This document shows, piece by piece, positions 37,013 through 46,183 of a DNA stretch of 64,000 nt. The notes below the pieces were generated by a model. The model did not search any database, had not been told where the DNA came from, and saw nothing but the letters and a program-made list of their open reading frames with translations. This stretch comes from CAWDMN01 sp963803155 (lineage in GTDB: Bacteria; Acidobacteriota; Terriglobia; Versatilivoradales; Versatilivoraceae). The stretch's first letter is position 1. The number at the start of each line of letters is the position of its first letter. The stretch is taken from NCBI GenBank assembly GCA_963803155.1, contig CAWDMN010000026.1:1-64000 (forward strand), in the 5' to 3' direction. The position numbers were made by a program, and so were the translations under genes.

Positions 37013-39145
37013 TCATTTCCCCATCAGGACCACGACGCTGCGTGGCGCGGAAAAGCAAGATTGCTGTGGCGAGATTACTTTCTCTTTCCCCTCATCCACA
37101 ATGTCTTCGGGACTCTCAAGGCTGGTGTCGATTAAACGAAACCAGCGCCGCTCAGAAAGCAGCGGAGGAAGCTCAAATGTTAATGGCTCCCAATAGGAAT
37201 TAAAAATCAAATATAAATCGTAAGCATGAGCAGTTCCATGCCAGTGCAGGGCCAGCGAGCGGGATTCCCAAGACCAGTCTGGCTGGTTGAGGCGAACCCC
37301 GTGCCAGGAAATGCGGGCATAGGTGCTAACGCCATTTTCCAGAAACTGGCGGCCCCGCAAGCGGGTTCGCTTTTTGCGCAAACGAATCAGATGCTTAAAG
37401 AAACGAAACAGACCAGCATTTGCTTTCAACAGGCCCCAATCCATCCAGCTGATCTCATTGTCCTGGCAGTAGGCGTTGTTGTTTCCCTTTTGGGTTCGTC
37501 CAAATTCATCTCCCGCCAGAATCATCGGCACGCCCTGAGAGAGCAAGAGGAGGACCGCATAATTCTTAATCTGCCGGAGCCGCAGTTGGGATATTGGGGG
37601 ATCAGGGGAGACTCCTTCCACGCCGCAATTCCAGCTAAAATTTTCGTTTAATCCGTCCCGGTTCCCCTCCCCATTGGCCTTGTTGTGTTTTTGGTTATAA
37701 GAGACCAAGTCCGCCAGCGTGAAACCATCATGGCTCGTAACGAAGTTGATGCTGTGGTAGGGCATGCGCCCGCTGCCCTGGTATAAATCCGGGCTGCCCA
37801 TCAGACGGGTGGCCAGAAGAGGAACCTGCCCGGGATCCCCTCTGACAAACCGGCGAATGTCGTCACGGTATTGGCCATTCCACTCAGCCCAGCGTCCCCA
37901 ATGGGGGAAGGTTCCCACCTGGTACAAGCCGGCGGCGTCCCAGGCTTCGGCAATCAGCTTGGTGTTGGCCAGCACCGGATCGCCCGCAATCTTTTCCAAA
38001 AGGGGCGGATTCGACAGTACGGATCCATCCCGCCCACGCCCCAGGATAGAAGCCAAATCAAACCGGAACCCATCCACATGCATCTCGGTCACCCAATATT
38101 GCAGGCACTCCATGATCATGGTGCGGACGACGGGATGATTGCAATTCAAGGTGTTTCCACATCCGGAAAAATTGGCGTAATCACCCGTTTTAGGGTCCAC
38201 AATATAGTAGATGTAATTGTCGATGCCTCGAAAAGAGAAGGTGGGACCGCGGGCATCGCCTTCCGCCGTGTGATTGAAAACTATGTCGAGGATCACTTCA
38301 ATTCCCGCTTCATGCAAGGCTTTCACCAAGGCCTTGAATTCCCTCACCATTCCGTCCTGCTCTGGAACAGAGGCATAAGAAGCCTTGGGAGCGAAGAAAG
38401 TAATGGGGTGATATCCCCAGAAATTCTTGAGTTGTTCTCCCGTCAACGGATTAGCGCGAGGATTGTCGTTTTCCTCAAACTCCGTAATCGGCATCAATTC
38501 TACCGCGGTTATGCCCAGCTCCTTGAGGTAGGGAATCTTTTCCAGCAAGCCGCGAAAGGTGCCGGGATTATTGACCTTCGAAGAAGGATGCTGGGTAAAG
38601 CCACGAATATGCAATTCGTAAATAATCGAGTCGGCCAGATGGTAATTAAGAGGCTGATCATATCCCCAATCGAAGCTGTCATCATCGACCACTTTCGAAT
38701 GCCGGGCACGAACCATTCCAGTGGCTGAAATGCTGGTTTGCAGGTGCAGCGTATCACCCCACTGCGAACCGCCGGAAAGGGCCTTTGCATACGGATCCAC
38801 CAGCACTCTGCCCTTGTCAAAGCGGTGCAGAAAAGGTTGTGCTTGGTCATGGCGTTCGAAGCGGTATCCATATTCGATTCCTGGGTCAAGCCCGAAAACG
38901 AAGGCATGCCAAATATCGCCAGTTCGGTTATAGCGGGGATCGAGCGGTAGCTCCAAAATGGGCTCCAGGTCGCCCGGCAAAAAAATGACCAGCGTTACCT
39001 TAGTGGCGTGCCGAGAAAAAATGGAAAAATTAATCCCCCCCCGTTTCAAGCTTGCCCCCAAAGGCAAAGGATGCCCCCGAGTAAATTCAAAATCGGAGCG
39101 AATGATACTCATCAAGTCTTTTTGCGCTTTGGACCGATCAGCCAT
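37013..39145 (-). CDS. glgX: Glycogen debranching enzyme GlgX
   Basis: A 710-residue GH13 protein with an N-terminal CBM48 (FTRGHPLPLGASLKRGGINF). Catalytic core segments are IEVILDIVFNHTAEG, HVDGFRFDLASILGR (nucleophile Asp), KLIAEAWDAAGLYQ (acid/base Glu) and INFVTSHDGFTLADLVSYN (transition-state Asp). It hydrolyses alpha-1,6 branches of phosphorylase-trimmed glycogen. An internal Met at residue 12 is an alternative start. No other glycogen genes are adjacent; rfbA is the next gene downstream after 250 nt. Confidence 0.95.
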   Translation of the reverse strand: MADRSKAQKDLMSIIRSDFEFTRGHPLPLGASLKRGGINFSIFSRHATKVTLVIFLPGDLEPILELPLDPRYNRTGDIWHAFVFGLDPGIEYGYRFERHDQAQPFLHRFDKGRVLVDPYAKALSGGSQWGDTLHLQTSISATGMVRARHSKVVDDDSFDWGYDQPLNYHLADSIIYELHIRGFTQHPSSKVNNPGTFRGLLEKIPYLKELGITAVELMPITEFEENDNPRANPLTGEQLKNFWGYHPITFFAPKASYASVPEQDGMVREFKALVKALHEAGIEVILDIVFNHTAEGDARGPTFSFRGIDNYIYYIVDPKTGDYANFSGCGNTLNCNHPVVRTMIMECLQYWVTEMHVDGFRFDLASILGRGRDGSVLSNPPLLEKIAGDPVLANTKLIAEAWDAAGLYQVGTFPHWGRWAEWNGQYRDDIRRFVRGDPGQVPLLATRLMGSPDLYQGSGRMPYHSINFVTSHDGFTLADLVSYNQKHNKANGEGNRDGLNENFSWNCGVEGVSPDPPISQLRLRQIKNYAVLLLLSQGVPMILAGDEFGRTQKGNNNAYCQDNEISWMDWGLLKANAGLFRFFKHLIRLRKKRTRLRGRQFLENGVSTYARISWHGVRLNQPDWSWESRSLALHWHGTAHAYDLYLIFNSYWEPLTFELPPLLSERRWFRLIDTSLESPEDIVDEGKEKVISPQQSCFSAPRSVVVLMGK

Positions 39146-39269
39146 GGTTGATCCCCAGATGAATTTTACCCATAAGCCCTCAACCTCTGAAAATACCGCC
39201 TTTTACATATATCGGCAGCGGAAGATCATACCTTTTCCCCCAATATACATCAAGCCGTCAAGCATGGCC

Positions 39270-39296
39270 GGCGCTTTCGGCGGCGACGGCAGTCAC
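39270..39296. repeat. REP-like repeat, copy 2
   Basis: 27 bases beginning GGCGCTTTCGGCGG and matching 4913-4939 with two mismatches. Located in the 249-nt gap between glgX and the beta-lactamase-like gene. The pairing arm is less perfect than in copy 1. Confidence 0.6.
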
Positions 39297-39394
39297 GCCA
39301 GCACCTTGCCAAGTTGGTTATTCACGCGATAAACATCGGCTATGCTTTCGTCTGTTGCTCGTGAATGTGCCCACAGTCCTGGACATCCAATCGG

Positions 39395-41134
39395 TTAAGG
39401 ATCGCTGTAATGCCACTCTTCGGGCAATTCATGGAGCCATCCGGACAGGAAATTCTGAATGACTTCATCATGAGGCACGGATGAAGGATTGAAAATAAAC
39501 CGACTTTTGGCATTGGCGGTCAACGAGGCAGCAAAGCCCTGATACTCCTGGGCCAGATGCTCTGTATACGCGCCACGCAGCACCCCCTTGCCGTTTTCCA
39601 ACCAATTTCGAAAAAATTCTTGTTGCGCATAGAGCGCATCAAAGAGAAAAACTTGAGTTACCTTATCCGCCATTCCGCCCTTTTCCAGCGAATATGCCAT
39701 GGGCCGATATCCGCCACTATGCGCGGATAGAATCAACTGGGAGACCTTTGAGTTGGAAACAATTTTGTTCTGAACCAGCATGGACATGACATCTTCCACC
39801 AACCGCTGCAATCCTTTTTCATCTTCCATCTTACCGCCAAAGGAATCCCTGGAACGATAAGGTCCTTGGGGAATAATTAAAATCGCGTTGATCTTTTCTT
39901 GCAGCATTGACTCGATCATCCGATAGCGCTCCAGAACACCCAGGTTGTCGTTCATGTGACCATGAAAGTGAATCAGCAGCTTGGAACCCGTGAAAACTTC
40001 CTTGAATCGGTCTGGCACAAATACGACCAAGCTATTGTCAGAGTAATGCGGAAATTTGGGATAATAAGTCCCATCCGCGGCCTTGAATCCAGCATCTCGC
40101 TCCGGATGAGGAAACGGAGCCGCAGGGGAACGGTAAATCCCCCACTTGCCGCCCGGAACTCGATTCCAGTCGGCATCATATTGAGGTCCATTGTCACAAG
40201 GAGAGCCTGTGCCCGTGGCGAAATAATTCCACACCGCCTGGGCAGCATGGGCACCCAGCAGATTCCCGTGATTGTCGATGACTTCCCGATGATCGGATTG
40301 TTTGTCCACAAAAATTGCCAGCGCAATATCGGCGTGCGGTGAATAGATGATCCCCACATCGGATTGGCTCTCTTGAACGAAGCCGGTTTTGTGTGCCACC
40401 TGAACCTGGTCACACTCCCTGGCTGGCAAAAAACGAGGAATCATCTCCTCGTAAAACTGCTGTTTCAAGATCTCGATCATGGATTTTGAGGAAGCAGCAT
40501 CAACGAGCCTCTCGTAATACATCAGCTCGAATATTTTGACCATGTCCCGCGGAGTAGAGACGCCAAATCCATAACGAATCGTCTCCGGTGCCAGTTGCTT
40601 CGTCTCCGGTGAAAAAACGCGGTTCAACAACCGAGTGTTCTTTAATCCGATCCCTTCCGCGTATCGATTCACAGCCCCAATTTGTGCGGCAACCGTATCA
40701 CCCATCTGATCCAGCACGAGATTAGTGGCGGTGTTGTCACTGAGGACAATCATGAGTTTGACAATGTCACTAACAACAATGGTTGTTCCTTCAGCCAGCT
40801 GCTGCAGAATGCCTGACCCCGGCTTTTTCATTTTGTCTTGTAGATTCAGACGGAGATTGGGATCAATCTTCCCCACCCGAACCAGATCAAAGTAGGCGGC
40901 CATGATTGCCAGTTTTATGACACTGGCCGTAGGAAATTTTTCGGCAGCGTGATATTCAATAGTTTCCAGGGTTTTCAAGTTCATCGCCATCAAACCAAGA
41001 TGGCCACCGTACTCCTCTTCCAGACGGGAAAATTGCATGAGCAGCATATTCTTCTTTTCATCCGAACTACTCCAGCCAAGCAGCGGAAATAGAACCATGC
41101 AGGTACATATGGCAGAGATTATTCTATTCCTCAT
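39395..41134 (-). CDS. Class A beta-lactamase-like serine hydrolase fused to a C-terminal hydrolase domain
   Basis: About 579 residues with a signal peptide (IISAICTCMVLFPLLGWSSS). Residues 30-315 carry the three marks of class A beta-lactamases: SVIK (71-74), SDN (132-134) and HKTG (248-251), plus the STPRDM element. A second domain (about 375-579) has HFHGHMND and SAHSGGYRPMAYS, which look like the oxyanion and nucleophile elbow of an alpha/beta hydrolase. The natural substrate may be a peptidoglycan-derived compound or another amide, not necessarily a drug. ATG 41134 is preferred because GGGGGA precedes it and the signal peptide begins there. It lies downstream of the polyamine cluster in the same orientation. 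Confidence 0.82.
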   Translation of the reverse strand: MRNRIISAICTCMVLFPLLGWSSSDEKKNMLLMQFSRLEEEYGGHLGLMAMNLKTLETIEYHAAEKFPTASVIKLAIMAAYFDLVRVGKIDPNLRLNLQDKMKKPGSGILQQLAEGTTIVVSDIVKLMIVLSDNTATNLVLDQMGDTVAAQIGAVNRYAEGIGLKNTRLLNRVFSPETKQLAPETIRYGFGVSTPRDMVKIFELMYYERLVDAASSKSMIEILKQQFYEEMIPRFLPARECDQVQVAHKTGFVQESQSDVGIIYSPHADIALAIFVDKQSDHREVIDNHGNLLGAHAAQAVWNYFATGTGSPCDNGPQYDADWNRVPGGKWGIYRSPAAPFPHPERDAGFKAADGTYYPKFPHYSDNSLVVFVPDRFKEVFTGSKLLIHFHGHMNDNLGVLERYRMIESMLQEKINAILIIPQGPYRSRDSFGGKMEDEKGLQRLVEDVMSMLVQNKIVSNSKVSQLILSAHSGGYRPMAYSLEKGGMADKVTQVFLFDALYAQQEFFRNWLENGKGVLRGAYTEHLAQEYQGFAASLTANAKSRFIFNPSSVPHDEVIQNFLSGWLHELPEEWHYSDP

Positions 41135-41318
41135 AGATTGGATTCCCCCGTTCTGATTAAGCCGCACATTCTTCAATCATGATCCTGGGCACGTTAGGTT
41201 GGAGAGTAAGTTGTCATGCCAGCATGCGCGGAATGACAGCGGTCACATGCGCTCGCGCCACCATAACTGGTTATTTATGCTCCAGACTTAAATGATTGAG
41301 AAGAGGTTCCGCAAGATA

Positions 41319-42953
41319 TCAGATGGAACTCGAAAATCTGATTTTATGTTTGGACAAGACTCGCTCGGCAGCCACCAAACCTCGGTACTGGGCTTCTTCG
41401 AAAAGGGAGAAGCCGCTCAAATCGGAATGAGCGAAATGGATATTTCCAAGAGGTGCGGAGCCGCGCCGGCGAGCTTCGCCCCAAAGGAATCCGGTCCGCG
41501 GGCGCACCATGGCATGCCCCCAACGGAAAATATCGATTTTAGTAATCAGCGATCCAATTTCCGGATGCGGCCGGGAGAGATCTTTCAGGATGAAGTCCAC
41601 CCAGTTTTTCCAGTCCGTGCTGAGCAACCGTCTCCGTTGATCTTCCGGGGGACCTTGCGCCAAAGCATGGTAAAAGGTGAGCACTGTCTCATCCAAGTGT
41701 GTTCTCAAATTTTGATGATTGGCAACCACGTAGCCAAGAGTCGGACTATCATAAATGACGTTGTCCCAACAGATCGGGAATCCTGCCCGTTCGATGGGAT
41801 ATGATTTTAGCGTTAAATTGGCAACCATCCAGGGGGCATACTGAAATTCCTTTAGAAAGGAATTATTCTCTTCCTCCAGCAGAAATTTTGAAAACCCTCG
41901 CGGGGCCGCATAAATGACATCCTCCGCGACAATATGTTCAGACCGGTTTTCATGGGGATAATAAACGCTTACCAAAACCCGGCCGTTTTGATTCTCCAAG
42001 CGATAAACCAAAGCGTTCCTGATGATATTTTTTTTGATCCGGCTTTCCAGTTGACTGACCAGCCATCCATTCCCTTCCGGCCAGGTCAGCAGGGCAGAAT
42101 CCTCCGCCCCTTCCCCCACTCCATCCCGGCTACAAAAATAATGCAGGCCAGCCCAAGCGGACACCTCGCGATAATCACTCCCAAAATCATCCCGGCAACC
42201 GTAATTGGCGTACCAGTGAAGCGGCCGGGAATCCAGCCCCTGCTGAAGGAGAAAATCGTGCAGGGAAATCCGATCAAGTTCCACCGACACAACATCCCTC
42301 GAACTCATCTCCATGGGAATAGCGAAGAATTTGCGGCCATCTTTCCCCCGCCGCCCTTTAAATTTTTCCACAATCTCTTTGAATTTCTCATACTGATCCA
42401 GATCTTTTTGCGTGGTCCCGATCATGGGCAGAAAACCTTCCTGCCATTTGCCATGGAGGAAGAGTCGCTCTTGGGGAGAAAAGCAAAGGAAAGTCTCTTT
42501 ATAAATGGGGATGCCCGCTGATGTGTAGCCAGTGATGACTTCCAATTCCTCAAGCAATTCCCGAACCGCTTTAGATTCTTGAGTGGGAATCGGCAGATAA
42601 TGAGCCCCCCATGGATAGGCACTCACCCGGTTTCTGCCTGAGTGAGCCACACCTCCAACATGGGATTCCAGTTCGAGAATTTCAAATTCCTTGAATCCAC
42701 ATTTTTGCAGCTTCCACCCGGCGGAAAGGCCGGCAATCCCTCCACCGATGACGATGGCGGGAACCTTTCTGGTGTGATTTGGACTGGGCAATTGATTCTC
42801 GAACAAGCGGTGGCCTATAGAAACCGAGGCCCCCAAAATATTCCCCGCGAAGGTATAGCCTGAAACAGACTCCCGTTTGCACCCCACCAAAGAAGACAAT
42901 CCCATCGAAGAAAGGCTAAACGCCGCTGTTTGTAGAAAATCTCGACGATGCAT
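41319..42953 (-). CDS. Tat-exported FAD-dependent oxidoreductase
   Basis: A 544-residue protein with a twin-arginine/lipoprotein-like leader (MHRRDFLQTAAFSLSSMGLS, then SLVGC). The dinucleotide-binding motif is VIGGGIAGLSAGWKLQKCG, ending in a Glu strand and followed by HVGGVAHSGRN, as in amine oxidase/protoporphyrinogen oxidase-like flavoproteins. It is the last gene of the polyamine-linked cluster, downstream of the spermidine synthase and separated from it by the heptamer array. An oxidase for an amine or polyamine product outside the inner membrane is a reasonable guess, not shown. Confidence 0.82.
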   Translation of the reverse strand: MHRRDFLQTAAFSLSSMGLSSLVGCKRESVSGYTFAGNILGASVSIGHRLFENQLPSPNHTRKVPAIVIGGGIAGLSAGWKLQKCGFKEFEILELESHVGGVAHSGRNRVSAYPWGAHYLPIPTQESKAVRELLEELEVITGYTSAGIPIYKETFLCFSPQERLFLHGKWQEGFLPMIGTTQKDLDQYEKFKEIVEKFKGRRGKDGRKFFAIPMEMSSRDVVSVELDRISLHDFLLQQGLDSRPLHWYANYGCRDDFGSDYREVSAWAGLHYFCSRDGVGEGAEDSALLTWPEGNGWLVSQLESRIKKNIIRNALVYRLENQNGRVLVSVYYPHENRSEHIVAEDVIYAAPRGFSKFLLEEENNSFLKEFQYAPWMVANLTLKSYPIERAGFPICWDNVIYDSPTLGYVVANHQNLRTHLDETVLTFYHALAQGPPEDQRRRLLSTDWKNWVDFILKDLSRPHPEIGSLITKIDIFRWGHAMVRPRTGFLWGEARRRGSAPLGNIHFAHSDLSGFSLFEEAQYRGLVAAERVLSKHKIRFSSSI

Positions 42954-43063
42954 GATGTCAGTGATCAGCGATTAGTGTTCAGGGGTCAGAATCATTTCTC
43001 AAAAATGGAAGTGAATCAAATAACGAACAATTTCTGCCCCATCAGACTCTAATTCAGAATGGA

Positions 43064-43567
43064 TCCCTTATCCTTCATCCCTCATCCTTCATCCCTCATC
43101 CCTCATCCTTCATCCCTCATCCTTCATCCTTCATCCCTCATCCCTCATCCCTCATCCTTCATCCCTCATCCCTCATCCTTCATCCTTCATCCCTCATCCT
43201 TCATCCTTCATCCCTCATCCTTGATCCCTCATCCTTCATCCCTCATCCTTCATCCTTCATCCCTCATCCTTCATCCTTCATCCCTCATCCTTCATCCCTC
43301 ATCCCTCATCCCTCATCCTTCATCCCTCATCCTTGATCCCTCATCCTTCATCCCTCATCCTTCATCCCTCATCCTTCATCCCTCATCCTTCATCCCTCAT
43401 CCTTCATCCCTCATCCTTCATCCCTCATCCCTCATCCCTCATCCTTCATCCCTCATCCCTCATCCTTCATCCCTCATCCTTCATCCCTCATCCTTCATCC
43501 CTCATCCTTCATCCTTCATCCCTCATCCTTCATCCCTCATCCTTCATCCCTCATCCTTCATCCCTTC
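43064..43567. repeat. Heptanucleotide tandem array, about 70 copies
   Basis: The plus strand is an almost unbroken run of the 7-mer YTCATCC (CTCATCC and TTCATCC units mixed irregularly, with two variants reading TTGATCC). It starts soon after the FAD oxidoreductase gene start and ends at the last base of the spermidine synthase stop codon. Three units (21 nt) translate to seven residues, which creates open frames reading PHPSSLI repeats. These are a by-product. Such arrays vary in copy number by slippage. Confidence 0.97.
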
Positions 43568-45062
43568 ATTGTGTCACCTGGTGCCATTCCGATTCGTAAT
43601 ACTGCACCAATACCTGATTGTTGAGACGATTAATCTCAGCCTCAACGGGCAGCATATCTTGGGGGAATTTAAAGAGCATTCCCGCCGTTTCCACATTCAG
43701 AAATCTCAGGCCGGGAAGATAACGTTCGGGCCGTTCGTAGGGGTGGCGGGAAGCCAGCACAAAACCCCACTCACCGAAAGATGGCACATAGGCATGATAA
43801 GGGGTGGCGCGCAGGCCGACGCTCTCGATAGTCTTGACGATGCACCAGTACGATTGGCGCGCAAAGAGCGGCGAAGTGCTTTGAACCGCGGCTAATCCAT
43901 TTTCAGAAAGGTGCTTGGCCAACAACCGATAAAACGCGGAAGTATAAAGTTTTCCCAGGGAATGGTTGGTGGGGTCGGGGAAATCAATCACCGCAAAATC
44001 AAAAAAGTCGGAATTCTGTTCCAACCAGATAAAAGCATCCGCGTTGATGATCTTCACCTTGGGTGAATTCAAGGCATTCTCATTCAACCGGGTCAGAATG
44101 GCATTTGTCTGGAAAAGCCGCGTCATTTCAGGATCAAGGTCCACCAGCGTGATTGTCTCGACAGCTGGGTAACGCAGGATTTCCCGCACGGCCAAACCAT
44201 CCCCACCCCCCAAGACCAGGACACGGCGCGGGGTGGGGAGCGACTGCAAGCCGGGATGAACCAGCGCTTCGTGATATCGGTACTCGTCACGAGAGCTAAA
44301 TTGCAGATGACTGCTCAAGAAAAGGCGAAGATCATCTTTCCAGCGAGTGAGGATGATCCGCTGATAGGGAGAACTTTTGGCGAAAACAATCTCGTCCGCA
44401 TAGAGCCCTTCCTCCGCAAAAGTGGTGATCGCATCGGCTTTTGCCATCCCCGTTCCCAGCAAAAGGATCACCAGCCCGCATTGGGCTTGAAGCCAGCGGT
44501 AGTGCGGAAAATGGCTCCGGAAAAGCCAGAGCGTGGCCGTGGCCACGAGGGCATTTAACAATCCGAACATAAGGCTGGTCCGGACTAGTCCCAGTCTGGG
44601 CGCCAGCAGGACAGGAAACAGGATGGAAGCGATCAACGCCCCCAGATAATCAAAGGTCAGCACCTGGGCCACCAACTCCGCGAACTGCAGCTTCTCCCGC
44701 AGAATCCTTAATAAGAGCGGGATTTCCAGGCCCACCAAAATCCCTATGATCACTACGAAAAAAAACAGAACCAGCCGCAAGGCTCCGATCTGCGAAAAAA
44801 TCAAAAAGGAAATGACCGCCGAATAGCCGCCGATCAAACCCACCAGCAATTCGATCCGGATGAATTTGGCAATCAATCCCCGCGCAATGTAACGGGAGAG
44901 AAAAGAACCCACTCCCATCGAAAAGAGGTAAGTCCCGATCACCAATGAGAACTGAGTAACCGAATCACCCAACAAATAGCTGGCTAATGTGCCCGCAATC
45001 AACTCATAGACTAACCCGCAAGAGGCGATGATAAAAACCGAGATTAACAACGCATAAGTCAT
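43566..45062 (-). CDS. Membrane-anchored spermidine synthase (polyamine aminopropyltransferase)
   Basis: A 498-residue protein. The first about 200 residues form roughly seven transmembrane helices (starting YALLISVFIIASCGLVYELI). The C-terminal half is a spermidine-synthase fold with the nucleotide motif VLVLGGGDGLAVREIL and an acidic strand TITLVDLDPEM. FAVIDFPDPTNHSLGKLYT supplies the catalytic Asp region. It would move the aminopropyl group of decarboxylated SAM, made by SpeD of the same cluster, to an amine at the membrane face. The N-terminal membrane unit is a known variant. The stop codon abuts the heptamer array. Confidence 0.9.
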   Translation of the reverse strand: MTYALLISVFIIASCGLVYELIAGTLASYLLGDSVTQFSLVIGTYLFSMGVGSFLSRYIARGLIAKFIRIELLVGLIGGYSAVISFLIFSQIGALRLVLFFFVVIIGILVGLEIPLLLRILREKLQFAELVAQVLTFDYLGALIASILFPVLLAPRLGLVRTSLMFGLLNALVATATLWLFRSHFPHYRWLQAQCGLVILLLGTGMAKADAITTFAEEGLYADEIVFAKSSPYQRIILTRWKDDLRLFLSSHLQFSSRDEYRYHEALVHPGLQSLPTPRRVLVLGGGDGLAVREILRYPAVETITLVDLDPEMTRLFQTNAILTRLNENALNSPKVKIINADAFIWLEQNSDFFDFAVIDFPDPTNHSLGKLYTSAFYRLLAKHLSENGLAAVQSTSPLFARQSYWCIVKTIESVGLRATPYHAYVPSFGEWGFVLASRHPYERPERYLPGLRFLNVETAGMLFKFPQDMLPVEAEINRLNNQVLVQYYESEWHQVTQ

Positions 45063-45379
45063 ACCAGAGCCATTTCATTGTGCGCCAAACACCTAGAACA
45101 GAAAAGACCATCTCGCGATAAGCCAAGTGCTTTTTTTCTTTGCTGTTCCTCGATCCGCACAAATTGATAAAATTGAGTAGAACGTGGGTCGCATCTATGT
45201 GGAGAGCATCATACTTTTGGATTTCCACATCCATGGCCAGGCACATTACCCGCTGAGGCGCCGACGCATCCTGAGCAGGGACATATTGTGGCATTGAGGG
45301 GAGACTCCGAATGGTTCGTCATTTCCATGGATCCCCGAAGCCGATGACGAAGTCCCCTCCAGGCGGGATGAGTTGAAGA
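45063..45379. other. Gap between DUF350 and spermidine synthase genes
   Basis: 317 bases without a supported gene. No promoter or terminator was recognised. This gap is long for a compact operon, so internal initiation is possible. Confidence 0.45.
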
Positions 45380-45586
45380 TTAATGAATGGCGGCCGCAAT
45401 GATTACGCAAATGCCCAGCGCAATGCTCCCCACCAGGATTCCCAAGGCGACGTTCTTTTCTTCAACGATCTCCTTCCATAAATGATAGGGGGTCAGCAGA
45501 TCGATGATGATGAAACAAACCCAGAAAATTACTACTCCGATAATAGAGTAGAGAAGCGAACTCAAAAGCACATCCAGCTTGATCAT
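45380..45586 (-). CDS. DUF350 small membrane protein
   Basis: A 68-residue protein with two hydrophobic helices (IIGVVIFWVCFIIIDLL and LGILVGSIALGICVIIAAAI) joined by TPYHLWKEIVEEKNVALG. The Glu-Lys-Asn loop and Gly-rich second helix are the DUF350 signature. DUF350 proteins recur beside DUF4178 and spermidine-synthase genes, and also in PspA-related neighbourhoods. Their function is unknown; a channel-like or sensing role has been suggested. GGGAGGTGCC precedes the ATG. Confidence 0.88.
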   Translation of the reverse strand: MIKLDVLLSSLLYSIIGVVIFWVCFIIIDLLTPYHLWKEIVEEKNVALGILVGSIALGICVIIAAAIH

Positions 45587-45616
45587 GGCACCTCCCTTGA
45601 AAATAGCGTGGCTGGA

Positions 45617-45679
45617 GGCGGGGTGCTCTCACCCCGCCTGAGTTTGCCAAGCGCGCTGAGTCGGCCTGATGGCAGGCCG
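45617..45679. repeat. Two adjacent palindromes
   Basis: GGCGGGGTG-CTCT-CACCCCGCC (45617-45638) and CGGCCTG-ATGG-CAGGCCG (45662-45679). Both lie upstream of the DUF350 gene start and have no T-run. They resemble short dispersed palindromic repeats, or could fold in the transcript between the 57-aa gene and DUF350. Confidence 0.7.
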
Positions 45680-45833
45680 CCTCCATTTTCCCCTCTTCAT
45701 TGTCTTGCCGTGCCAGCTATGCCGACATCCTCAGATTGTTATGGAAACGGCGCCATTCCGATGCCTTGAAGAATGAAAAAACTGTTTTGCCTCTACTTAG
45801 AGAATCTCCATTGCATCGCTGAACCTGCCGACC

Positions 45834-45868
45834 TGACCACTGACCACTGATCACTAACCACTGACCAC
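45834..45868. repeat. Five-copy heptanucleotide repeat at the end of the 57-aa gene
   Basis: Units TGACCAC, TGACCAC, TGATCAC, TAACCAC, TGACCAC follow one another. The array ends on the first base of the stop codon triplet of the 57-aa gene (45868-45870), mirroring how the large array meets the spermidine synthase stop. Confidence 0.8.
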
Positions 45869-46041
45869 TATTTATGAAAATACCTGTAGTGGTAAAAACT
45901 GCGATAGCTGCCCGGATTGTTACGGATGGATTTGGGCACACCCTTCATTTCGTCATAGCTGGTCATGCTCCAACCGCGGTACTGCGCAATCCCAGATAGG
46001 CTCAACAATCCCAATCCAAAGATTAGATAAAACTTCTGCAT
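45868..46041 (-). CDS. 57-residue small protein of the polyamine cluster
   Basis: A short gene reading MQKFYLIFGLGLLSLSGIAQ, then a YRGWSMTSYDEMKGVPKSIR segment and an aromatic tail rich in Tyr, His and Arg (SYRSFYHYRYFHK). The N-terminal hydrophobic stretch may be a signal peptide or anchor. GAAGGA sits six bases before the ATG. It lies between the DUF4178 and DUF350 genes in the same direction. From memory, similar small proteins with a GVPKS-like block occur at this place in related clusters; this needs a search. Function unknown. Confidence 0.72.
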   Translation of the reverse strand: MQKFYLIFGLGLLSLSGIAQYRGWSMTSYDEMKGVPKSIRNNPGSYRSFYHYRYFHK

Positions 46042-46121
46042 AAAATCCTTCCAATCAAGCTAGGTTCAAACCTGACTGTTGGTCCCTTAGCGGACGGATA
46101 CCACCTGCGCGCCGCTCAGTC

Positions 46122-46143
46122 GGCGCTTTCGACGGGGGCGACG
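46122..46143. repeat. Partial REP-like repeat, copy 3
   Basis: GGCGCTTTCGACGGGGGCGA resembles the first 20 bases of the repeats at 4913 and 39270. It lies in the gap between the 57-aa gene and the larger DUF4178 gene. Confidence 0.4.
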
Positions 46144-46183
46144 AACCCTCAAACGCCCTGCCATTCGGGGGCCCGCCTTTGGC

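Noticed and set aside
43064..43567. CRISPR array
   Set aside because: The repeat unit is 7 bases with no unique spacers and no cas genes nearby.
43059..43895. Long open frame encoding PHPSSLI-type repeats
   Set aside because: It is a translation of the heptanucleotide array, runs antisense through the spermidine synthase 3' end, and has no ribosome site or domain.
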